Positions 54,382 through 62,458 of a stretch of DNA of 64,000 nt are shown here, piece by piece. Under the pieces are notes generated by a model. It saw only the letters and a list, made by a program, of their open reading frames with translations. It was not told the origin of the DNA and ran no database searches. Position numbers and translations under genes: made by a program. Numbering within the stretch: position 1 is the first letter of the stretch; every line of letters begins with the position of its first letter. Source of the stretch: a bacterium (GTDB taxonomy: Bacteria; Methylomirabilota; Methylomirabilia; Methylomirabilales; 2-02-FULL-66-22). Where the stretch lies: the NCBI GenBank assembly GCA_029580855.1, contig JAKPQH010000205.1, forward strand, positions 1 to 64,000, in the 5' to 3' direction.

Positions 54382-55638
54382 GTGGGCGCGGAACTCCTGA
54401 CGATCGGGACCGAACTCCTCCTCGGACAGATCGTGGACACCAACGCCGGCTGGATGGCGCAGCGGCTGGCCGAGGCGGGCATCGACGTCCACTACAAGAG
54501 CACGGTCGGCGACAACTGGAACCGAATCGACGCCGCCATGCGCCTGGCCATGTCCCGCGCGGACGTCGTCATCATGACCGGCGGCCTGGGCCCCACCGAG
54601 GACGATCTGACCCGCGACGTCCTGGCGGCCGTCCTGGGTCGGCCGCTCGTCTTGGACCCCCGCGTCTTGTCCGCCATCGAACAGCGGTTCGCCCACCGAC
54701 GGGTGGCCATGCCGGAGAACAACCGCAAGCAGGCCATGGTGCCCGAGGGGGCCGAGGTGCTGCACAACCCGCGCGGGACCGCTCCCGGCCTCTGGGTCCG
54801 CCAGGGGCGCTCTGCGCTGGTCTGCATGCCCGGCGTACCCTCCGAGATGAAGCCCATGCTGCTGGACCAGGTGATTCCCCGCCTCCGGACGGCTTTCGAC
54901 ATCCGCAGCCGGATCGTCTCGCGCGTCCTCAAGACGTGCGGGATCAGCGAGTCCGCGCTGGACGAGCGGATCGGGGACTATTTCCGGGACATGCGGAACC
55001 CCACCATCGGCGTCCTGGCCCACGCCGGGGAGATCCACGTTCGCCTGACCTGCAAAGGCGAGGATCCGGGCGAGATCGCCGCCAGACTGGACGCCCTGGA
55101 AGAGAAGATCCGAGCGCGGCTCGGCCACCTGGTCTTCGGCCGGGACGACGAGAAGCTCGAGGCCGTGGTGGGTCGCCTGCTCCGGGCGCGGCAGTCCACG
55201 CTGGCCGTGGCGGAGTCGTGCACCGGCGGGCTGATCGCGTCGCGGCTGACCGACGTCCCCGGCAGCTCGGACTATTTCGAGCGCGGTGTGGTGGCCTACA
55301 GCCTGGAGGCGAAGCGGCGGCTGCTGAACGTCCCGGCGGATTTGCTGGAGCGGCACGGCGCGGTGAGCCTGGCGGTCGCGCGCGCGATGGCGATCGGCGT
55401 CCGAAAAACGAGCGGGGCCGCCCTGGGCCTGGCGACCACGGGGATCGCGGGACCGAGCGGCGGCACGCCGGACACGCCCGTCGGCCTCGTCTGCGCGGCC
55501 CTGGCCTGGGACGGCGGTGAGGGGGCGCGCGAGTTCCGGCTGCTGGGGGACCGCGAGCAGGTCAAGTACCGCGGGGCGCAGATGGCGCTGGAGATGCTCC
55601 GCCGTCATCTGCTCGGCGTCCCCATGGACGAAGTGTGA
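54382..55638 (+). CDS. cinA: CinA family protein with nicotinamide-nucleotide amidase domain
   Basis: A 418-residue two-domain protein. The N-terminal COG1058 (molybdopterin-binding-like) half opens GAELLTIGTELLLGQIVDTN and has ADVVIMTGGLGPTEDDLTR, a pyrophosphatase-type fold. The C-terminal PncC amidase half has the nucleophile segment VAESCTGGLIASRLTD near residue 276 and TTGIAGPSGGTPDTPVG near 351. Together they recycle NMN formed by DNA ligase. The start is GTG with cgagga upstream. A degenerate short-repeat stretch separates it from thpR. Confidence 0.92.
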   Translation: MGAELLTIGTELLLGQIVDTNAGWMAQRLAEAGIDVHYKSTVGDNWNRIDAAMRLAMSRADVVIMTGGLGPTEDDLTRDVLAAVLGRPLVLDPRVLSAIEQRFAHRRVAMPENNRKQAMVPEGAEVLHNPRGTAPGLWVRQGRSALVCMPGVPSEMKPMLLDQVIPRLRTAFDIRSRIVSRVLKTCGISESALDERIGDYFRDMRNPTIGVLAHAGEIHVRLTCKGEDPGEIAARLDALEEKIRARLGHLVFGRDDEKLEAVVGRLLRARQSTLAVAESCTGGLIASRLTDVPGSSDYFERGVVAYSLEAKRRLLNVPADLLERHGAVSLAVARAMAIGVRKTSGAALGLATTGIAGPSGGTPDTPVGLVCAALAWDGGEGAREFRLLGDREQVKYRGAQMALEMLRRHLLGVPMDEV

Positions 55639-55643
55639 GGCAT

Positions 55644-55680
55644 CGCGGAATGCGGAACGCGGATTGCGAATTGCCGATTT
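55644..55680. repeat. degenerate tandem 8-9-mer run between cinA and thpR
   Basis: Four to five copies of a unit near gcggaat/gcggaac/gcggatt/gcgaatt/gccgatt follow one another directly after the cinA stop. The unit is more AT-rich than its surroundings and non-coding. Confidence 0.5.
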
Positions 55681-55780
55681 TGCCGTGCAGATCGGGGGAA
55701 CGGGAGCACGGGATCGTCGGGCGCGACCGTTCGTTGCCGCCCACGCCGTTCGAGCCGTGCCCAACACCGATGGGTGCGTG

Positions 55781-56383
55781 ATGCGTCTGTTCGTGGCGGT
55801 ATGTCTCCCGCAAGAGGTCCGGGACGGCCTGGCTGCGGTACAGGACCGGTTGCGCCGCGCGCAGGCCGATGTGAGCTGGGTCAAGCCCGCCAACCTCCAC
55901 ATCACGCTCAAGTTCCTGGGCGAGACGGAGCCGAAGCGGCTGGAGCGCATCGGACCGGCGCTGGCCGACGCGGCCCGGAGCGTCGCGCCGTTTGTGGTGG
56001 CGGTGGCGGAAGTGGGCACGTTCGGCGGTCGCATCCCGCGGGTGGTGTGGGTTGGAGTACGCGAGGGGGCCGCAGCGCTCGAAACCCTGGCCGGCGCCAT
56101 CGAGAGCGGCCTGGCGCGCGTGGGCTTCCCGAAGGAGCGGCGGGGCTTCACGGCCCATTTCACCCTGGGGCGGGTTCGGTCTCCGAGAAACGCGGAGGCG
56201 CTGCTGGCGGCGATACGGGATGAACCGACGGTGCCGCTGGGAGCCGTCCCCGTGGAGGAGTTCGTCCTCATGCAGAGCCGTCTCGACCCGGGCGGGTCGA
56301 TCTACACGGTCCTGGAGCGTTTCCCCTTGCAACCGCCCGAGGGTGGAGGGCGGGAGGAGCCGCGATGCAACTCAGCGAACTGA
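55781..56383 (+). CDS. thpR: RNA 2',3'-cyclic phosphodiesterase (2H family)
   Basis: A 200-residue 2H phosphoesterase (ThpR/LigT) that opens 2',3'-cyclic phosphates. Both catalytic HxT motifs are present: NLHITLKFLG near residues 42-51 and AHFTLGRVR near 127-135. The ATG at 55781 starts MRLFVAVCLP, the family's usual opening. The 3' end overlaps the glycerate kinase start by 19 bases in a different frame. In many genomes recA follows cinA-thpR; here it does not. Confidence 0.9.
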   Translation: MRLFVAVCLPQEVRDGLAAVQDRLRRAQADVSWVKPANLHITLKFLGETEPKRLERIGPALADAARSVAPFVVAVAEVGTFGGRIPRVVWVGVREGAAALETLAGAIESGLARVGFPKERRGFTAHFTLGRVRSPRNAEALLAAIRDEPTVPLGAVPVEEFVLMQSRLDPGGSIYTVLERFPLQPPEGGGREEPRCNSAN

Positions 56384-57693
56384 GAAGATCCGCTCGCGGG
56401 ATCTTCGACGCCGCCGTTCGAGCGGTGGATCCCGCGGAGGCCATCCGACGACACCTGGTTCGCGACGGCGATCGTCTCGCGATCGGAGGCGAGCAGGTGG
56501 ACCTGCGCGCCGTCGGGCAGGTGGTGGTGGTGGGGTTGGGCAAGGCCGGCGCGCCAATGGCCGCCGCCGTGGAAGAGATCCTGGGCCCGCGCATCGCGCG
56601 CGGCGTGGTCGTGACCAAGTATGGCCACGTCCAACCCACCCGGACGATCCGGATTCACGAAGCCGGACACCCCGTTCCCGACGATGCCGGGATGGTGGGG
56701 GCGCGCGCCGTCCTCGACCAGGTCAAGGGGCTCGATCCCAGCGACCTGGTCGTGGTCCTGATCTCGGGTGGCGGGTCCGCCCTGACCCCCGCACCCGTGG
56801 ATGGGGTCACCCTGGGCGAGAAGCAAGCCCTCACGCAGGCCCTCCTGGCGTGCGGAGCGGACATTCGCGAGATGAACACCCTGCGCAAGCATATCTCGCG
56901 GATCAAGGGTGGCCAGCTGGCGCGGGCCGCCGTGCCCGCTCGGGTCTTCACCCTCATCCTCTCCGACATCGTCGGCGATCCGCTGGATGCCATCGCCTCG
57001 GGCCCGACGGTTCCCGATCCGACGACGTACGCCGATGCCCTGGCCATCCTGGACAAGTACCGCATCCGGGAGAAGATCCCCGCCAGCATCCGAGCCCACC
57101 TCGAGGCCGGTGCGGCCGGGACGGTCCCGGAGACTCCGAAGCCGGACGATCCGTTGTTCGGACGGGTCAGGAGCGTCATGGTGGCGAGCAACATCCAGGC
57201 GCTCGAGGCGGCGAAGACCGAGGCGGAGCGACTGGGGCTTCGGGCCGTCATCCTGTCGTCGTTTGTCGAAGGCGAGACGCGCGAGATCGCCCGGATGCAC
57301 GCGGCGCTGGCGCTGGAGGTACGAGCCAGCGGCCACCCCGCGAAGCCGCCCCTGTGCCTGATCACCGGAGGCGAGACCACGGTGACGTTGCGCGGCAAGG
57401 GGAAGGGGGGCCGCAACCAGGAGTTTGCCCTGGCGGCCGCCCTGGATATCGCCGGGTTGCGCGACGTGGTGGTCTTGAGCGCCGGCACGGACGGCACGGA
57501 CGGACCGACGGATGCCGCCGGCGCGCTGGCGGACGGCGAGACGGTCGCGCGAGCCCTCAGCCTCGGCTTGCGACCGCGGGCTGCGCTCGACGGCAACGAC
57601 GCCTATCCGTTCTTCGAGCGTCTCGGCGATCTGGTGATCACCGGCCCCACCCGGACCAACGTGATGGACGTGCGGCTGGTCCTCATCGGGTAG
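56365..57693 (+). CDS. glycerate 2-kinase (GckA/MOFRL type)
   Basis: A 442-residue class II glycerate kinase that phosphorylates D-glycerate at the 2-position. The N-terminal domain has VVVGLGKAGAPMAAAVEEIL (52-71) and LVVLISGGGSALTPAP near 129-144. The C-terminal MOFRL domain has ITGGETTVTLRGKGKGGRNQEF near 329-350 and the SAGTDGTDGPTDAAGA segment. The gene is coupled to thpR by overlap. Such kinases channel glycerate from glyoxylate or serine metabolism into 2-phosphoglycerate. The MFS gene downstream could be its transporter, but that is only proximity. Confidence 0.92.
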   Translation: MQLSELRRSARGIFDAAVRAVDPAEAIRRHLVRDGDRLAIGGEQVDLRAVGQVVVVGLGKAGAPMAAAVEEILGPRIARGVVVTKYGHVQPTRTIRIHEAGHPVPDDAGMVGARAVLDQVKGLDPSDLVVVLISGGGSALTPAPVDGVTLGEKQALTQALLACGADIREMNTLRKHISRIKGGQLARAAVPARVFTLILSDIVGDPLDAIASGPTVPDPTTYADALAILDKYRIREKIPASIRAHLEAGAAGTVPETPKPDDPLFGRVRSVMVASNIQALEAAKTEAERLGLRAVILSSFVEGETREIARMHAALALEVRASGHPAKPPLCLITGGETTVTLRGKGKGGRNQEFALAAALDIAGLRDVVVLSAGTDGTDGPTDAAGALADGETVARALSLGLRPRAALDGNDAYPFFERLGDLVITGPTRTNVMDVRLVLIG

Positions 57694-57869
57694 GCGACGG
57701 GTCGGACATTTCGCGTCGGGCGTCCCCGTCCCGGCGGTCGCACAGCGCTGCCGACGTGCCGCCCAGGGACGGGGACGCGTGTCGTCATGCGGCCCGCCGC
57801 GCGCCCCACCCCAATCCTCCGCGGCATGCCGCATGGTGGCCCGACTCGGGCGGCGAGGTAGCCGACGCG

Positions 57870-59006
57870 ATGAGCCCCTCCGACCGGTCTCTCTACACCA
57901 AGCCTTTCCTCCTGGCCGCGGCGGCCAATTTTCTGTTCTTCGCCAATCTCAACGGGTACACTCTGCTTCCCCTCCACATCCAACAGCTGGGCGGCCGCGA
58001 GGGGCAAATCGGCATGATCATGGCCATGTACCCGGTCGCGGCCATTCTCTGCCAGCTGGGCATCGGGCCGTTGGTCGATCGTTTTGGCCGCAAGCCGTTC
58101 ATCGTCCTCGGCGCCGGCCTGGTCACCGCCGTCTCGACGGCATTCCTGTTTTCGTCGGAGCTGGGCTGGCACTTCTACCTTCTGCGGTTTCTGCAGGGAT
58201 TGGCGTTTGCCGGCTTCTCGACGAGCAACCTCACCTTGCTGGCCGACCTGGCACCCACGAGCCGTCGCGCCGAAGCCGTGGGGGTCTTCGGCGTGTCCGG
58301 GCTGGTCACGATCGCGCTTGCCCCCGCCATCGGCGAGGCGCTCGTCCGAACGTCCGGTTTCCGTCTGCTGTTCGCGGAAACGCTGTTGCTCGGCGCAGCG
58401 GCGCTGGCCGTGTGTCTGGCCACCGAGATTCCGAGACCCATGGCCGTCGAGTCCCCCCAGCCGCTCGGTGCAGGATTCTGGCGAGGCTTCACGCCCGTGC
58501 TGCTCGCCAGCTTTCAGTTCGGTCTGGCCAACTCCGTTGTCTTTGTGTTTCTGCCGCCGTTTGCGCGGTACGCGGGGTTGCCTCGCGTGGCTCCTTTCTA
58601 TGTCGTGTACACGATCATGGCGGTGGCGGTCCGTTTCCTCGGGGGCCGACTGGCCGACCGACTGGAGCGACGGCAGGTCATCCTGCCGTCGCTGATCGGA
58701 CTGTCCGCGGGCATCCTGCTCTTCAGCGTCTTGCGATCCATCTGGGTGCTGGTTCTGATCGCGTTCATCAACGGGACCGCGCACGGGTTCGTCTTTCCCG
58801 CCGCGAGCGCTCTGGCCTTTGATCGCGCCCCCCGCGGGGCGCGGGGCAAGGCGCTGGCGATGTTCAACACGGCGGCCCTGGCGGGCGCCATGGCCGGCGC
58901 GGCAGGCTTCGGCTGGTTGGCCGAGCTCGTCGGTTACCGGGCGGGCTTCGTGATCCTGGGCCTCGCCTTGGCCGTCGGGTCGGTCGTTTTTTGGCGCAAG
59001 AGATAG
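57870..59006 (+). CDS. major facilitator superfamily transporter
   Basis: A 378-residue permease with about 12 transmembrane helices. The MFS loop-2/3 motif is present as GPLVDRFGRKPF near residues 65-76 and repeated in the second half as GGRLADRLERRQ near 252-263. Residues 163-187 form the central cytoplasmic loop. At 378 residues it is close to the minimum for the family. ATG 57870 starts ahead of a charged head and the first helix (FLLAAAANFLFFANL). The substrate cannot be told from the sequence; the closest subfamilies export drugs or sugars. Confidence 0.85.
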   Translation: MSPSDRSLYTKPFLLAAAANFLFFANLNGYTLLPLHIQQLGGREGQIGMIMAMYPVAAILCQLGIGPLVDRFGRKPFIVLGAGLVTAVSTAFLFSSELGWHFYLLRFLQGLAFAGFSTSNLTLLADLAPTSRRAEAVGVFGVSGLVTIALAPAIGEALVRTSGFRLLFAETLLLGAAALAVCLATEIPRPMAVESPQPLGAGFWRGFTPVLLASFQFGLANSVVFVFLPPFARYAGLPRVAPFYVVYTIMAVAVRFLGGRLADRLERRQVILPSLIGLSAGILLFSVLRSIWVLVLIAFINGTAHGFVFPAASALAFDRAPRGARGKALAMFNTAALAGAMAGAAGFGWLAELVGYRAGFVILGLALAVGSVVFWRKR

Positions 59007-59217
59007 CGCGCCGCAACGCGTGGCGTCGCGGGCCGGATGGCACGCCGATGGTGTGGGTCGGCGCCTCCGGACGCGCCCCACGGCGCGCGAGGGCCGGTTT
59101 CCGGGGGGTGTGCCGTGGACTGTCGTGGGGCGCGGGGGCACCCGGCGAAATCGACTCGGAGCCGGATCGAGCCGGATGTGGCCGATGCCGCGCGGCTGCA
59201 TGCGGCGGGCGGGTGAA

Positions 59218-60921
59218 CTACAGGATTTGCGACAGCTCCCGCGCCTCGACGTAATTCGGATCGATCTCGAGGGCGCGCCGGCAGCAGCGCTGCGCTCCGT
59301 TCAGGTCGCCCAATTCCTTGAGGCAGAGCGCTTTGTGGTACCATGCCGTCTTCGAATTCGCGTTGTACCGCAAGGCCTCGTTGAAGCTGGTGGTGGCCTC
59401 CGTGAACCTTTTCAGGCGGAGGAGACAGATGCCCCGATTGTTCCAGGCATTCAGGAGGCGGCTCGGGTCCCGGATCTCTTTGATGCCACGGTCGAATTGG
59501 GTCACGGCCTGTTCATGTTCCTCCATGTGCATCAGTGCCGTTCCCAGGTCGATACCGTGTTCGGAGTCGGTCCGGCCGGGCTGCGCGGAGCGGCCCGGAC
59601 CGGAAGGTTTCGACTGGGCCAACAGGGCGTCGGCTTGGAGGGAATACGCCAGTTCCTGCGTGGAGGCCGCCTTGGCGCACGTGCGCAGGAGGTGCCCTCT
59701 GATTCCCTTTGTGAAGAGGAGTTCCTGGAATTGCTGATGGTCCATGTCCGCGGCCATTCGCACCAACAGGTCCCCCACCAGGCGATTCATCTGGACGACG
59801 CGCGTCCGCTCCCTGTCCATATAGCCGGGGCGGCTTTCCACCTCGGGGGCGAGGTACCGATCCGTCGGCGTGAAGAGGGCGTGGTTCAGCGCGCTCGGGC
59901 TGATCGACAGGAAACGGTAGAAACCGGCGCGCTCTCTGTCGCTGTTCCGGAACCGCCAGCGGGATTCCAGATAACCCGGAACGTCGCTGGCCAGGAGGCT
60001 GGTCGCGAACTGGGAACCCAGAAAACGAAACTTCTGCGGGCCATCGAGATACTGGCGCGCCAGAGACAAAAACAGGGCCAGGTCCGACCGAAGACAGTAG
60101 CGGTCGTTCTTCCAGCGCGGTTGTCCTCCGGCTTCCGCGACCACGACGTTCTCGCGGACGAGGTCCTGGATCACCTCACGGACATCCGTCAGGGGCTCGC
60201 GCGTTTCCTTCGCCAGGGCCTCCAGGTTTCGAGGGATCATGTCCAGCATGGTCAGGAAAAGCTTGTCCCGCACGTACGTGTCGACCAGCCGTTTGCCTTC
60301 CAGCCCCGGGTCCAGCCGCTTGATGTCTCGCGCGACGACGCGCGAGACCAGCTCGCCGTGGGAAGCCAGGACGGCGAACCCCGAAGGTTTCCGACCGGTG
60401 AGCGTCATCTGGACCCAGTAGAACTGACCCTCGTGATACGCCAAGTACCGCGGGCCGGCGTCGGTTCGAATGCGGGACTTGATGGCCGGTTCGACGACCT
60501 CCGGCGGACCGATCAGACGGGCCCGCCGGAGGAGCGCCAGGAGTTTCTCGGGGGCGAACACGTGAAACTCGCCCTTGCCCCTTTCCTCCATGGCGGCGTA
60601 CCATTCCCGTGCCGGCTTGCTCAGCCCGGAGAACGCCAAAAACAGCCCGACCAACCGTCTGTCTTTTCGTTTTCCTTGGGTGTACGCGGCCAGGAAGCGC
60701 TTGAGTTCGTCCGGACCGACCTCGCGCGGAAGGACACGAGCCTTGCACAGGATGGCGGCCTGCGTCGCGCGATGTTTGGCTTTGACATCGAGGTCGGTCC
60801 CGGCCGCAGCAATCTGTACCCGAAAGCCGTCATACCCCAGTTCGTCCAGCAAACGCTTTACGATCTGGTTCAAGAGTCGGCCTTTATCCTTGGCCGACTC
60901 TGCAAGCACCTTGATCGTCAT
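59218..60921 (-). CDS. Mrr-like nuclease-fold protein with C-terminal TPR repeats
   Basis: A 567-residue protein in three parts. Residues 11-75 look like a restriction-endonuclease (Mrr/PD-(D/E)XK) domain: LLNQIVKRLLDELGYDGF, then GTDLDVKAK with candidate metal Asp (43/45) and AAILCKAR with Lys60. The family's (E/Q)xK position reads LxK, so catalysis may be lost. Residues 80-440 are helical with no clear family match, perhaps containing winged-helix units. Residues 455-560 contain about three TPR repeats (AWNNRGICLLRLKRFTEA, AWYHKALCLKELGDLNGA). ATG 60921 is preferred (ggagg 4 bases upstream); ATG 60936 is possible. It may be a defence or signalling protein; no methylase or specificity subunit adjoins it. 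Confidence 0.65.
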   Translation of the reverse strand: MTIKVLAESAKDKGRLLNQIVKRLLDELGYDGFRVQIAAAGTDLDVKAKHRATQAAILCKARVLPREVGPDELKRFLAAYTQGKRKDRRLVGLFLAFSGLSKPAREWYAAMEERGKGEFHVFAPEKLLALLRRARLIGPPEVVEPAIKSRIRTDAGPRYLAYHEGQFYWVQMTLTGRKPSGFAVLASHGELVSRVVARDIKRLDPGLEGKRLVDTYVRDKLFLTMLDMIPRNLEALAKETREPLTDVREVIQDLVRENVVVAEAGGQPRWKNDRYCLRSDLALFLSLARQYLDGPQKFRFLGSQFATSLLASDVPGYLESRWRFRNSDRERAGFYRFLSISPSALNHALFTPTDRYLAPEVESRPGYMDRERTRVVQMNRLVGDLLVRMAADMDHQQFQELLFTKGIRGHLLRTCAKAASTQELAYSLQADALLAQSKPSGPGRSAQPGRTDSEHGIDLGTALMHMEEHEQAVTQFDRGIKEIRDPSRLLNAWNNRGICLLRLKRFTEATTSFNEALRYNANSKTAWYHKALCLKELGDLNGAQRCCRRALEIDPNYVEARELSQIL

Positions 60922-60936
60922 CTGGCCTCCGGCCAT

Positions 60937-61316
60937 CCCCCGGATTACATCCGATCTTTTTCTTCGATGTACTCCGTCAGATAACAGCGGCTCATCTTTT
61001 TCCGCTTTTCCCGTGGGGCCCCCTCACGTTCCAGGGCCCGGGGGTCGGTAATCAACGCCGGGCTGAGCGTGGGCGCATCGCCGGGCAATTTCGTCCCGCT
61101 TCCGGATGGCCTCGACGCGAGTTTATTTGAGTTCAGGCCACACGGCCGAGAAGCCCACGGAACTGTGTCAACACCGTATATAGTGAAAAAGTCACGCGGC
61201 ACCGACGCCGCGTCCCGAAACGCGTCGAAGAAGGAGGATGACGACGGGCAATAGTCGGTGGGATCTGGACACGCTAAGAGCTCCGCTGCCGACTCCATGA
61301 TCGCGAGTTTTTGATT
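60937..61316. other. gap between the nuclease-TPR gene and the divergent promoters
   Basis: About 380 bases, more AT-rich than the window average, with short frames on both strands that lack Shine-Dalgarno sites and family similarity. If the minus-strand promoter at 61317-61346 serves the nuclease-TPR gene, this is an unusually long leader. Confidence 0.4.
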
Positions 61317-61346
61317 TTACTAGCACGCCAAGCGCCGGTGCGTCAA
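61317..61346 (-). promoter_or_regulatory. candidate promoter of the nuclease-TPR gene
   Basis: On the minus strand, TTGACG (61346-61341), 18-base spacer, TAGTAA (61322-61317). It diverges from the + promoter at 61413. Confidence 0.4.
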
Positions 61347-61412
61347 GGGTCAACTCGCCGAAGAGTTCCAAAAGTCTCAGAAAAACGCGAGGTTTTTGGC
61401 GGACCAGGTTCG

Positions 61413-61441
61413 TTGACATTTTGACATCAGAGTGATACAGT
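61413..61441 (+). promoter_or_regulatory. promoter of the MoaD-MoaE fusion gene
   Basis: TTGACA (61413-61418), 17-base spacer, TACAGT (61436-61441). A second TTGACA lies 8 bases after the first as a tandem repeat (ttgacatt ttgacatc), possibly an operator. Confidence 0.7.
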
Positions 61442-61447
61442 GTTCAA

Positions 61448-61701
61448 AAACTCCTTTTAACAGGACTCGTATTCACGTGAATTTAAAGCGACTTTTTAAA
61501 TGTAATCATAGATGGTCGTGCTGTTTTCGGGTATCCGGCCGTGGATCACGGGAGATCCGTGCAGTCTCGTTGGACAATCTGCTCGGGTGACCAGGGACGA
61601 CGGATCGAGGACGTAAAGGTGCTGCGCAGGCCCCGGTCGGAGACCGGCGTCACCGACCCGGTTCGCCCTTTCTTGGTGTCAGTCGACGCCGAGGAGACAC
61701 G
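61448..61701 (+). promoter_or_regulatory. structured leader of the MoaD-MoaE gene
   Basis: About 250 untranslated bases with stems at 61543-61558 (ggatc/gatcc) and 61633-61647 (ccggtc/gaccgg, 3-base loop). Leaders of molybdenum-cofactor operons elsewhere can carry the Moco/Tuco RNA motif. The conserved bases of that motif were not verified here, so the assignment is only a possibility. Confidence 0.35.
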
Positions 61702-62445
61702 ATGAAGATCCGCGTGAAGCTTTTTGCGTCGGTCAAGGAGATCGTTGGAAAAAGCGAAATGATTTTGGACGTGCCAGACGGGACACGGGCATCCGCGCTT
61801 CCGGATCGTCTGGCAACGGCATACCCCGCGATGCGGGCGCTGGCCTTGGTCCTGAAGACCGCGGTGAACCACGAGTACGCGGACGGCGAACGCGTCCTGG
61901 TTGAGGGGGACGAGGTCGCCTTGTTGCCTCCGGTGAGCGGAGGCGCGGACGTCTTCGAGATCACCGAGGCGCCGTTGTCGCTGGATGCCTTGGCCAGGGC
62001 GGTCGGGCAGGACACCTGCGGGGCGATCGCCGGGTTCTTGGGCGTCGTACGGGGTTTTGCGCGCGGGCGGCGAATCCGCCACCTCGAATACGACGCCTAC
62101 CCGGAGATGGCCATCGCCAAGATGCGCCAGATCGGCGACGAGATCCGGGCCCGCTGGCCCGTGGACCGGATCGCCATGGCGCATCGGGTCGGGCGGCTTG
62201 GTGTCGGCGAGGCGAGCGTCGCCATCGTCGCGGCCTCGCCGCACCGGCAGGAGGCTCTGCAGGCGTGCGCCTACGCCATCGAGCGGCTCAAGGAGATCGT
62301 GCCCATCTGGAAGAAAGAAGTGTGGTCGGACGGTGCCGAGTGGATCGGGTCGACCGTGGACGAGCATCGGATGGAGCGGCAAGAGGCCGACCGCGCGGCG
62401 GATACATCCGCGCGCCCCTCGCCGCCGCCCGTTGCGGATGCGTGA
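61702..62445 (+). CDS. MoaD-MoaE fusion, molybdopterin synthase (MoaX type)
   Basis: A 247-residue fusion of both subunits of molybdopterin synthase, which puts two sulfurs into precursor Z. Residues 1-81 are MoaD, ending LLPPVSGG with the diglycine (80-81) that must carry a thiocarboxylate. Residues 84-215 are MoaE: AIAGFLGVVRGFARG, EYDAYPEMA and the active-site lysines in PIWKKEVW (K204, K205). In mycobacterial MoaX the fusion is cut after the diglycine; the same processing would be required here. The last 25 residues are Pro/Ala-rich. It is transcribed from 61413-61441, and the convergent gene ends 13 bases after its stop. Confidence 0.9.
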   Translation: MKIRVKLFASVKEIVGKSEMILDVPDGTRASALPDRLATAYPAMRALALVLKTAVNHEYADGERVLVEGDEVALLPPVSGGADVFEITEAPLSLDALARAVGQDTCGAIAGFLGVVRGFARGRRIRHLEYDAYPEMAIAKMRQIGDEIRARWPVDRIAMAHRVGRLGVGEASVAIVAASPHRQEALQACAYAIERLKEIVPIWKKEVWSDGAEWIGSTVDEHRMERQEADRAADTSARPSPPPVADA

Positions 62446-62458
62446 GGCCGGTTCGGGT

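Noticed and set aside
60945-61298. 117-codon minus-strand frame next to the nuclease-TPR gene
   Set aside because: No Shine-Dalgarno, composition of a random frame, and no recognisable family segment.
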